14,170 nt of DNA from an uncultured Bacteroidota bacterium (lineage in GTDB: Bacteria; Bacteroidota; Bacteroidia; UKL13-3), in NCBI GenBank assembly GCA_903888395.1, contig CAISTO010000074.1, positions 1-14,170 of the forward strand. The letters are read 5' to 3'. The position numbers and the translations under genes were made by a program. The notes beneath the pieces were generated by a model, which had not been told where the DNA came from, searched no databases, and was given only the letters and a program-made list of their open reading frames with translations. The stretch's first letter is position 1. The number at the start of each line of letters is the position of its first letter. Below are positions 1-5,783 of this stretch, in pieces.

Positions 1-1
1 A

Positions 2-562
2 GAAAAAGAATTCATGTGGATCATTGATCCGTTGGATGGCACCACCAATTTTATTCATAGCCTTCCAGTTTTTAGTGTAAGTATTGGCTTAATGCAAAAT
101 AAAGAATTAATATTAGGCGTAGTTTATGAATGCAATAGAGACGAAATGTTTTATGCTTGGAAAGGCAGCAAAGCTTATTTAAACAATCAAATCATTCATG
201 TAAAACAAAATCCTGATTTAAGTAAATCGCTTTTGGCTACAGGTTTTCCCTATTACGATTTTGAGGTAATGGAAAAATATTTGGCCACACTCAAATATTT
301 AATGGTAAATACACAAGGAATGCGCAGAATGGGAAGTGCCGCTGTCGATTTGGCTTACACTGCTTGTGGACGATTTGATGGATTTTTTGAATATGGACTT
401 CACCCGTGGGATGTGGCAGGTGCTGCCTTTATAGTTCAACAAGCTGGCGGAAAGCTCAGTACATTTGAAGGAAATGATGATTATATTTTCAGTAAAACTT
501 TAATTGCCTCATCAGCTGTATTATATCCAAGCTTTTTTGAGGTAATCAAAAAGAATTTTTAA
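2..562 (+). CDS. Inositol monophosphatase family protein (5' end missing)
   Basis: The C-terminal about 186 residues of a Mg2+-dependent sugar-phosphate phosphatase of the IMPase/SuhB/CysQ superfamily. The frame is open to the left edge (codons for EKEF precede the first ATG at position 14), so that ATG is internal and the true start lies outside the window. Visible family marks are the metal-binding motif DPLDGTTNF within the first 20 residues, where the two Asp residues bind Mg2+, and the C-terminal motif HPWDVAGAAFIVQQAGG, where the Asp of WD is the third metal ligand. Full-length members have about 260 residues, so roughly the first 75 are missing. Members hydrolyse inositol-1-phosphate, related polyol phosphates or 3'-phosphoadenosine phosphates; I cannot choose a substrate from this fragment. 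It ends 325 bases before rplM, which has its own promoter, so it is probably a separate unit. Confidence 0.9.
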   Translation, partial: EKEFMWIIDPLDGTTNFIHSLPVFSVSIGLMQNKELILGVVYECNRDEMFYAWKGSKAYLNNQIIHVKQNPDLSKSLLATGFPYYDFEVMEKYLATLKYLMVNTQGMRRMGSAAVDLAYTACGRFDGFFEYGLHPWDVAGAAFIVQQAGGKLSTFEGNDDYIFSKTLIASSAVLYPSFFEVIKKNF

Positions 563-829
563 CACACACCGTCAGACGATTGAGCAAAGGTTCATGTTTG
601 GGAAGGCTTTAGCCGGTTGATATATTCTGAGTTTTAAAATTTCATCCCAAAAAGTGCTTTTTCCAAAGCAAATAATATTTATAAAAAGCAATTTTAAAGT
701 CAATTTATAAAAAGTTTGATTATCATTGCGCTCATTTAAAAAAATAGGTGAAGTATAATATTCTAGAAATTAGAAAATTAAGTTAAATTGAATTATTTTA
801 AACTTTTTTTACAATTTTTTCTACAAGTG
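563..829. other. Intergenic gap with GC-richer patch and short direct repeat
   Basis: No plausible reading frame in the gap between the phosphatase gene and the rplM promoter. Positions 563-620 are about 50% G+C, against about 23% for the next 60 bases. This patch holds small dyads: CGTCAGACG (570-578) and GGCTTTAGCC (605-614). It could be a transcript end, a small RNA or the remains of a lost gene; nothing decides. Further on, ATTTATAAAAAG occurs twice (677-688 and 703-714), 26 bases apart, in strongly A/T sequence where chance repeats are common. The promoter that follows is listed separately. Confidence 0.5.
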
Positions 830-861
830 TTTGTTATTGTAAACATAATGATATACTTTTG
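830..861 (+). promoter_or_regulatory. Bacteroidota-type promoter for rplM-rpsI-rpsB
   Basis: TTTG at 830-833 and TACTTTTG at 854-861, separated by 20 bases, match the primary sigma factor consensus of Bacteroidota (TTTG or TTG, 19-21 bases, TAnnTTTG) at every specified base. Transcription would begin around 866-870, giving a leader of about 20 bases before the GTG at 888. The position ahead of a ribosomal protein operon, where strong promoters are expected, supports the call. The start point itself is inferred. Confidence 0.75.
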
Positions 862-887
862 CCACCCTTAAAAAAAAGAATAAAGCT

Positions 888-1331
888 GTGGATTCATTGA
901 GTTACAAAACAATATCGGCAAACAAAGCTACTGTCAATAAAGACTGGTATGTATTTGACGCTGAGGGACAAACTGTAGGACGTTTCTCTACAAGATTAGC
1001 AAACATGTTGCGTGGAAAGAACAAAGTAAACTTTACACCAAATGTTGATTGTGGAGATAATATTATAGTTGTCAACGCTAGTAAAGTACGCTTTACTGGA
1101 AATAAATTAAACGATAAAGAATACAAATTCTACTCTGGTCATCCAGGTGGATTGAGAACTGAAACTGCAAAGCAGTTATTGGTTCGTAGACCAACTTACG
1201 TTGTAGAACATGCAATAAAAGGTATGTTACCTAAAAACAAATTGGGCGCTGAAATATTCCGCAACCTTTATGTTTATGAAGGTGCAGAACATCCTCATGC
1301 TCCTCAACAACCAAAAGAACTTAAATTTTAA
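888..1331 (+). CDS. rplM: 50S ribosomal protein L13
   Basis: Component of the large ribosomal subunit that binds 23S rRNA early in assembly. The 147 residues contain the L13 core: DWYVFDAEGQTVGRFSTRLA near residues 19-38, RGKNKVNFTPNVDCGDNIIVVNA near 42-65, the HPGG segment in the middle, and GMLPKNKLGAEIFRNLYVYEGAEHPH near the end, all typical of bacterial L13. The start is GTG at 888; it gives the N-terminus MDSLSYKTISANKATV, the extension I know from Bacteroidota L13, and no ATG lies near. There is no Shine-Dalgarno sequence, as is usual in this phylum. It is first in an operon with rpsI, which begins 2 bases after its stop, and is driven by the promoter at 830-861. L13 and S9 genes are paired in most bacteria. 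Confidence 0.98.
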   Translation: MDSLSYKTISANKATVNKDWYVFDAEGQTVGRFSTRLANMLRGKNKVNFTPNVDCGDNIIVVNASKVRFTGNKLNDKEYKFYSGHPGGLRTETAKQLLVRRPTYVVEHAIKGMLPKNKLGAEIFRNLYVYEGAEHPHAPQQPKELKF

Positions 1332-1333
1332 AA

Positions 1334-1720
1334 ATGGAAGTGAATAACGCACTAGGAAGAAGAAAAACTGCTGTTGCTCGAGTGTACCTATCAGTAGGAA
1401 CGGGCAATGTAACGGTAAACGGTAAAGATGTGAAAGTATACTTTCCATCACTTGTAATGCAAAATGCTGCTTTAAAACCTTTTGAGGTTACCAACACTGT
1501 TGGTCAGTATGATGTAAGAGTACTTGTGAATGGTGGTGGAACATCAGGCCAATCCGAAGCAGTTAGTTTAGGAATTACAAGAGCGCTTGTAAAATTCGAT
1601 GCAGAACTGAAACCTGCCTTAAAAGCAGTTGGTTTAACAACACGTGATCCAAGAATGGTTGAACGTAAAAAACCTGGTCAGAAAAAAGCTCGTAAGCGTT
1701 TCCAATTTGTTAAACGTTAA
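1334..1720 (+). CDS. rpsI: 30S ribosomal protein S9
   Basis: Small-subunit protein whose C-terminal tail reaches into the P site and contacts the anticodon stem-loop of P-site tRNA. The 128 residues match the family length. Near the N-terminus stands LGRRKTAVARVYL; the middle has the signature GGGTSGQSEAVSLGITRALV; the end is strongly basic, KKPGQKKARKRFQFVKR, with the conserved terminal Lys-Arg. The ATG starts 2 bases after the rplM stop, so the two genes are surely cotranscribed and probably translationally coupled. rpsB follows after 18 bases. Nothing is unusual in the sequence. Confidence 0.98.
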   Translation: MEVNNALGRRKTAVARVYLSVGTGNVTVNGKDVKVYFPSLVMQNAALKPFEVTNTVGQYDVRVLVNGGGTSGQSEAVSLGITRALVKFDAELKPALKAVGLTTRDPRMVERKKPGQKKARKRFQFVKR

Positions 1721-1738
1721 TCAAAAGGTACACATAAA

Positions 1739-2494
1739 ATGGCAAAAATTACTCAAGAAGAATTATTGGAAGCAGGTGTGCACTTTGGTCACCTTACCCG
1801 TAAGTGGAGCCCTAAAATGGCACCGTATATTTTCATGGAAAAGAACGGTATTCACTTAATAGATTTAAATAAAACTGCAGTTAAATTAGAAGAAGCTGCT
1901 CACGCATTAAAAAATATCATTCGCTCTGGTCGCAAAGTAATGTTTGTGGCAACTAAAAAACAGGCTAAAGAAATTATTGAGGCTGAGGCTAAACGTGTTA
2001 ACATGCCTTACGTAACTGAACGTTGGTTAGGCGGAATGTTAACTAACTTCCAAACTGTTCGTAAGTCTATCAAAAAAATGCAAATGATTGAAAAGATGGG
2101 TATCGATGGTACTTATACTAATATCAACAAAAAAGAGCGTTTAATGTTAGACAGAGAAAAAGAAAAATTAACTAGATTAGTTGGTGGAATTGCGGATATG
2201 AATCGCACGCCTGCTGCTTTAATTATAGTTGATGCAAAACGCGAACATTTAGCAGTAGCTGAAGCAATGCGTTTAAATATTCCTACTTTTGCTTTAGTTG
2301 ATACTAATACTGATCCAAACAATATTGATTATCCAATTCCAGCAAATGACGATGCAGCAAAATCAATCGCATTAATTACTAAATACTTAACTGATGCAAT
2401 TGTTGAAGGTATGGCTGAACGTAAAAGCGATAAAGAAAAAGAAAGCGATAAAGAAACAATCGTTGTGGCAGAAACTGAAACAACTGAAGCTTAA
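1739..2494 (+). CDS. rpsB: 30S ribosomal protein S2
   Basis: Small-subunit protein on the back of the 30S particle, required for bS1 and mRNA recruitment where those exist. The 251 residues start with the classic LLEAGVHFGHLTRKWSPKMAPYIF and continue with NGIHLIDLNKT, VMFVATKKQAKEII, RWLGGMLTNFQTVRKSI and PAALIIVDAKREHLAVAEAMRLNIPTFALVDTN, all S2 signatures in the expected order. The last 25 or so residues form a charged tail that includes an 18-base tandem repeat (KSDKEK/ESDKET) and ends with acidic and Thr residues; tails of this kind vary in S2 proteins. It is the last gene of the rplM operon: a strong intrinsic terminator begins 30 bases after its stop, separating it from tsf, with which rpsB is commonly cotranscribed elsewhere. 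Confidence 0.98.
   Translation: MAKITQEELLEAGVHFGHLTRKWSPKMAPYIFMEKNGIHLIDLNKTAVKLEEAAHALKNIIRSGRKVMFVATKKQAKEIIEAEAKRVNMPYVTERWLGGMLTNFQTVRKSIKKMQMIEKMGIDGTYTNINKKERLMLDREKEKLTRLVGGIADMNRTPAALIIVDAKREHLAVAEAMRLNIPTFALVDTNTDPNNIDYPIPANDDAAKSIALITKYLTDAIVEGMAERKSDKEKESDKETIVVAETETTEA
2424..2456 (+). repeat. Two-copy tandem repeat in the 3' end of rpsB
   Basis: The 15-mer AAAGCGATAAAGAAA occurs at 2424-2438 and again, identical, at 2442-2456, a period of 18 bases or six codons. It encodes the charged stretch KSDKEKESDKET in the disordered-looking S2 tail. The in-frame period suggests replication slippage that changes tail length without shifting the frame. Confidence 0.7.
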
Positions 2495-2524
2495 TTTATA
2501 AAACTTTTATAATAATTATTAAGG

Positions 2525-2562
2525 AAAAGAGAATTTGGATTTAGGTTCAAATTCTCTTTTTT
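2525..2562 (+). terminator. Intrinsic terminator after rpsB
   Basis: A perfect 13-bp stem, AAAAGAGAATTTG (2525-2537) with CAAATTCTCTTTT (2548-2560), encloses a 10-base loop; the T run reaches 2562. It stands 30 bases after the rpsB stop and 79 bases before tsf. The mirror A run on the 5' side means it could also act weakly on the opposite strand, but no minus-strand gene is near. It may end the operon fully or act as an attenuator that lowers tsf expression. Confidence 0.85.
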
Positions 2563-2640
2563 ACAAAATGGAATTTGATGAATTTTAATCAAAATTTCCG
2601 AGTTTTTCAAAAAATTTAAATAAAAAATAAACAAAAATAT

Positions 2641-3471
2641 ATGTCGATTACAGCAGCAGATGTAAACAAATTACGCCAAATGACTGGTTCAGGAATGATG
2701 GATTGTAAAAAAGCTTTAACTGAAACCAATGGTGATTTTGAAGCAGCAGTTGATTTATTACGTAAAAGAGGAGCTAAAGTTTCAGCCGCTCGTGCAGATA
2801 GAGATGCTAAGGAAGGTGCCGTTATTGCAAAAACTACAGCAGATAAAAAATTAGGAGTTATTATTCACTTAACTTGTGAAACTGATTTCGTTGCAAAAAA
2901 TGAAGATTTCGTTGCTTTTGCAAATCAAATTGCTGATTTAGCTTTAGCTAATAAAGCTGCTAATGTTGATGCTTTAAAAGCTTTAACAATGGATGGTTTA
3001 CCATTATCTGAAAAATTATTAGAACAAGTTGGTAAAATTGGTGAAAAAATTGATGTAATCAATTATGTAATCATGGAAGGTGAAAACATTGTTCCTTATA
3101 TTCATGCTGCTAATCGTTTAGGCGTTTTAGTTTCATTAAACAATGCTGCTAGCGATGCAAATTTTGTAGCTGGAAAAGATGTTGCCATGCAAATTGCAGC
3201 AATGAATCCAATTGCATTAGATAAAGATGGCGTGGATGCTTCAATCATTGAACGTGAAATTCAAATTGGAAAAGATCAAGCCATTGCCGAAGGTAAGCCT
3301 GAAGCCATGTTAGAAAAAATTGCTCAAGGTAAATTGGGTAAATTCTATAAAGATAATACACTTTTAAATCAAGAATTTGTAAAAGATAGTTCTAAAACTA
3401 TTACTCAAATGTTAGATAGTGTAGAAAAAGGCCTAACAGTTAAAGCTTTCAAGCGAGTAGCACTTGGTTAA
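2641..3471 (+). CDS. tsf: Elongation factor Ts
   Basis: Guanine nucleotide exchange factor that displaces GDP from EF-Tu in the cytoplasm. The 276 residues begin with a UBA-like N-domain (about 1-45) holding LRQMTGSGMMDCKKAL and GDFEAAVDLLRKRG; the core has the EF-Tu contact motif CETDFVAKNEDF at about 79-90 (the Asp-Phe inserts near the Mg2+ site of EF-Tu). The later IAQGKLGKFYKDNTLLNQEFVKD (about residues 227-249) is the conserved C-terminal segment. The ATG at 2641 follows an A-rich stretch without a Shine-Dalgarno sequence. Terminators stand on both sides, so it is either an independent transcript or depends on read-through from rpsB; I could not find a convincing consensus promoter between 2563 and 2640. 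Confidence 0.98.
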   Translation: MSITAADVNKLRQMTGSGMMDCKKALTETNGDFEAAVDLLRKRGAKVSAARADRDAKEGAVIAKTTADKKLGVIIHLTCETDFVAKNEDFVAFANQIADLALANKAANVDALKALTMDGLPLSEKLLEQVGKIGEKIDVINYVIMEGENIVPYIHAANRLGVLVSLNNAASDANFVAGKDVAMQIAAMNPIALDKDGVDASIIEREIQIGKDQAIAEGKPEAMLEKIAQGKLGKFYKDNTLLNQEFVKDSSKTITQMLDSVEKGLTVKAFKRVALG

Positions 3472-3481
3472 TAAAATCTTT

Positions 3482-3510
3482 AAAAGTCCCTCACAAGGGA
3501 CTTTTTTTTT
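3482..3510 (+). terminator. Intrinsic terminator after tsf
   Basis: Stem AAAAGTCCCT (3482-3491) pairs perfectly with AGGGACTTTT (3496-3505) around the loop CACA, and the T run continues to 3510 for nine Ts in all. It starts 10 bases after the tsf stop. The GTCCC/GGGAC core makes this a textbook intrinsic terminator and the strongest in the window. Confidence 0.93.
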
Positions 3511-3562
3511 GTACTATTATTGCATTTAATAAATTATTGTTAATTTTATAAAAATATTAAAA

Positions 3563-4270
3563 ATGAAATATAAACGCGTACTCTTAAAATTAAGTGGTGA
3601 AGCCTTAATGGGCGACCAACAATATGGTATTGATCCTAAAATATTGGAACAATATGCCCGTGAAGTAAAACAAGTTGCCGATATGGGAGTGGAAGTTGCT
3701 GTGGTGATTGGTGGTGGAAATATTTTTAGAGGTGTTCAAGGTGTGGCTGGAGGAATAGTTGACAGGGCGCAGGGCGATTATATGGGAATGCTTGCAACTG
3801 TTATCAATGCCATGGCTTTGCAAGGTGCTTTTGAAAAATATGGTATCAAAACTAGATTGCTTTCTGCCATAAAAATGGAACAAATTAGTGAACCTTTTAT
3901 TCGCAGACGTGCCATCAGACATTTAGAAAAAGGTAGAGTTGTAATTTTTGGTGCGGGAACTGGAAATCCATATTTTACCACAGATTCAGCAGCTTCATTA
4001 AGAGCAGTAGAAGTGGGTGCGGAGTTAGTTTTAAAAGGAACTCGTGTAGATGGAATTTACACTGCCGATCCTGAAAAAGATAGCAATGCTACTAAATTTG
4101 ATACCATTAGTTACCAAGAAGTTTACGAACGCGGTTTAAACGTAATGGACATGACTGCAATTACACTTTGCCAAGAAAATAAATTAGCAATTGTAGTTTT
4201 TGACATGAATAAAGAAGGCAACTTTTTAAAAGTTTGTCAAGGTGAAACCGTTGGAACTTTAGTTTGCTAA
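3563..4270 (+). CDS. pyrH: UMP kinase
   Basis: Phosphorylates UMP to UDP with ATP in pyrimidine nucleotide synthesis; bacterial PyrH is a hexamer of the amino acid kinase fold, unrelated to eukaryotic UMP/CMP kinase. The 235 residues show the nucleotide-binding start KRVLLKLSGEAL (4-15), the GGGNIFRG loop (50-57), the UMP-site region DRAQGDYMGMLATVINAMAL (67-86), RRRAIRHLEKGRVVIFGAGTGNPYFTTDSAA (114-144), GTRVDGIYTADPEKD (159-173) and NVMDMTAITLCQEN (193-206). All are complete and canonical. It follows the tsf terminator by 52 bases, so it should have its own promoter; a weak candidate is TTG (3520-3522), 18 bases, TAATTTTA (3541-3548), which would give an almost leaderless mRNA. meaB follows after 15 bases. 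The ribosome-recycling factor gene, frequently next to pyrH, is absent here. Confidence 0.97.
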   Translation: MKYKRVLLKLSGEALMGDQQYGIDPKILEQYAREVKQVADMGVEVAVVIGGGNIFRGVQGVAGGIVDRAQGDYMGMLATVINAMALQGAFEKYGIKTRLLSAIKMEQISEPFIRRRAIRHLEKGRVVIFGAGTGNPYFTTDSAASLRAVEVGAELVLKGTRVDGIYTADPEKDSNATKFDTISYQEVYERGLNVMDMTAITLCQENKLAIVVFDMNKEGNFLKVCQGETVGTLVC

Positions 4271-4285
4271 AAAAAAATATTACAC

Positions 4286-5188
4286 ATGTTTTCACAGTTA
4301 TTAGTTGATTTACAAAATGGAAATAAACGTGCTTTAGCTCGCGCAATTTCATTAGTAGAAAATAATAGTGAAGGATATGAATCACTTTTAGAAGGAATAA
4401 ATTTTAACAAAAAAGTTCCAATTATTGGTGTTACAGGCCCACCTGGTGCGGGGAAAAGTACTTTAATCAATGCGTTTGCAAAATATTTATTAAGCCAAAA
4501 CAAAAAAGTAGCCATCATTGCCGTTGACCCAAGTTCGCCTTTTAATAAAGGTTCATTAATGGGCGATAGATTAAGAATGGGCGAACATTTTTTAAATCCC
4601 AATATTTTTATTAGAAGCATGGCCACCCGAGGAAGTTTGGGTGGTCTTGCTCCTAAAATATTTGAAGTAGCTGATTTAATTCGTGCTGCAAATTTTGATT
4701 ATATAATCATTGAAACTGTTGGTGTAGGCCAAAGTGAAGTGGAAATTGCTAGTTTAGCCGATACCACTGTTTTAGTTTTAGTACCTGAAGCTGGCGATGA
4801 TATTCAAACTATTAAAAGTGGTGTAATGGAAATTGCCGATGTTTTTGTTTTAAATAAATCGGATAGAAGTGGTGCTGAAACTTTTTATAAAAATTTGTGT
4901 GCATTAACGCATAGTAATGCTACCAACGATTGGGAAACGCCTGTTGTAAAAACCATTGCTCACAAATATGAAGGAATGCAAGCATTAGAATTGGCAATTT
5001 TTAAACATCAACATGCCAATCATTTATTTGATAAAAAGAATTTATTATTGGCTGAAAAAGCTGTGATGTTAATTAAAAATCAAAGAGTTAAAGATTTGAA
5101 TTTTGAACAGATTTTAAATGAACTCCAAGAAATGAGCAATCAGCAAAACTTTAACATCTATCGTTATGTTAAAAAGTATACAAACTAA
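4286..5188 (+). CDS. meaB: MeaB/ArgK-type P-loop GTPase, chaperone of methylmalonyl-CoA mutase
   Basis: G3E-family GTPase. Characterised relatives gate delivery of adenosylcobalamin to, and protect, methylmalonyl-CoA mutase; older annotations as an arginine/ornithine transport kinase (ArgK) are no longer favoured. Visible motifs are the Walker A loop GPPGAGKS (51-58), VDPSSPFNKGSLMGDRLRM (80-98), the SMATRGSLGGL switch region (111-121), ETVGVGQSE (143-151) and the guanine-specificity motif NKSD (190-193). At 300 residues it is slightly shorter than many relatives (about 320-330); the C-terminal helical dimerisation part seems present but short. It starts 15 bases after pyrH and ends 9 bases before the next gene, so the three are likely one transcript. 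No mutase gene is in the window, so the client enzyme is inferred from the family alone. Confidence 0.93.
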   Translation: MFSQLLVDLQNGNKRALARAISLVENNSEGYESLLEGINFNKKVPIIGVTGPPGAGKSTLINAFAKYLLSQNKKVAIIAVDPSSPFNKGSLMGDRLRMGEHFLNPNIFIRSMATRGSLGGLAPKIFEVADLIRAANFDYIIIETVGVGQSEVEIASLADTTVLVLVPEAGDDIQTIKSGVMEIADVFVLNKSDRSGAETFYKNLCALTHSNATNDWETPVVKTIAHKYEGMQALELAIFKHQHANHLFDKKNLLLAEKAVMLIKNQRVKDLNFEQILNELQEMSNQQNFNIYRYVKKYTN

Positions 5189-5197
5189 ATATTTTAA

Positions 5198-5773
5198 ATG
5201 AACATAGCAATCATCAGTGGCTCGGCTAGAGCAAATAATAATACTTTACGCGTGGCTAAAGCCATCCAATTGCATTTAATAAACTTGAATCATTTTAGCA
5301 ATGTAGTTGATTTTACTTTTTATGATTTACCATTAATTAATCAAGGAAAAGTAGATGAAAATAATTTAACTACTTTTCAGGAAAATTTGATAACTAATTG
5401 GCGAAATGCCGATATGATCATTACCATTTCGCCAGAATATAATTGGAGTGCAACACCTGAATTATTAAACATGTATAATGCATTAGGAGTAAAGGATTTT
5501 ATTGATTTATTTAACGAAAAAACTTTTGCATTTGTTGGTGTTTCATCGGGAAAAGGAGGTAAAATGCCGTGCTTACAATTGTCACAAGTAGTTGGTAAAT
5601 TAGTGAGTTTTAGTAATAGTTATTCCTTCATTTCACCTAAAATATTTGAATCGCATTTTACAAAAGATGTATTAGATGAAAATGGAAATTCTTTAGGAAA
5701 TGCAATGTACGACAAAGGACTTTTGGATTTTATAAACTACAATTTAGAAGTGTCCGAACGCTGGAAAAAATAA
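5198..5773 (+). CDS. NAD(P)H-dependent FMN reductase-like flavoprotein
   Basis: The 191 residues have the flavodoxin-like fold of the NADPH-dependent FMN reductase family (chromate/azo/quinone reductase type). The N-terminal strand and phosphate loop is IAIISGSARANNNTLRVAKAI (3-23), with GSxRxxxxT typical for binding FMN phosphate. ITISPEYNWSATPELLNMYNALG (75-97) fills the place of the usual SPEYNGSxPGxLKNAxDW; the PEYN core is kept but Trp replaces the Gly. VGVSSGKGGKMPCLQLSQVVGKL (113-135) is the third family motif. The likely reaction is transfer of electrons from NAD(P)H to FMN and then to quinones or other acceptors; the natural substrate cannot be told. It is the last gene of a likely pyrH-meaB transcript, 9 bases after meaB, and its stop directly abuts the stop of the opposing gene. 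Confidence 0.82.
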   Translation: MNIAIISGSARANNNTLRVAKAIQLHLINLNHFSNVVDFTFYDLPLINQGKVDENNLTTFQENLITNWRNADMIITISPEYNWSATPELLNMYNALGVKDFIDLFNEKTFAFVGVSSGKGGKMPCLQLSQVVGKLVSFSNSYSFISPKIFESHFTKDVLDENGNSLGNAMYDKGLLDFINYNLEVSERWKK

Positions 5774-5783
5774 TTATTTTTTT
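5765..5783. terminator. All-A/T palindrome on two abutting stop codons, possible weak bidirectional terminator
   Basis: AAAAAATAA (5765-5773) and TTATTTTTT (5774-5782) form a perfect 18-bp palindrome centred exactly between the stop codons of the two converging genes, with one more T at 5783. It arises because both proteins end in Lys-Lys-stop with the same codons. In RNA it would give an A-U-only hairpin ending in Us for either direction, much weaker than the two terminators near tsf. No other terminator is visible near this junction. Confidence 0.3.

Noticed and set aside
677..714. 12-base direct repeat ATTTATAAAAAG as a regulatory array
   Set aside because: Only two copies of pure low-complexity A/T sequence; chance is a sufficient explanation.
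2563..2640. Promoter for tsf
   Set aside because: A TTTG occurs at 2574-2577 but no TAnnTTTG-like box follows at the right distance.
3520..3548. Promoter for pyrH (TTG, 18 bases, TAATTTTA)
   Set aside because: The spacing is short and the last base of the -7 box differs; such matches are common in A/T-rich DNA, so it is only mentioned in the pyrH entry.
4267..4626. Open minus-strand frame of 119 codons
   Set aside because: It lies opposite meaB, whose GTPase motifs prove the plus-strand frame real; the minus translation has no recognisable domain.
5545..5551. ATCGGGA half-sites of the 16-bp palindrome (also 12365-12371)
   Set aside because: Only half of the palindrome is present at each and both fit ordinary coding sequence, so they are not further copies of the element.
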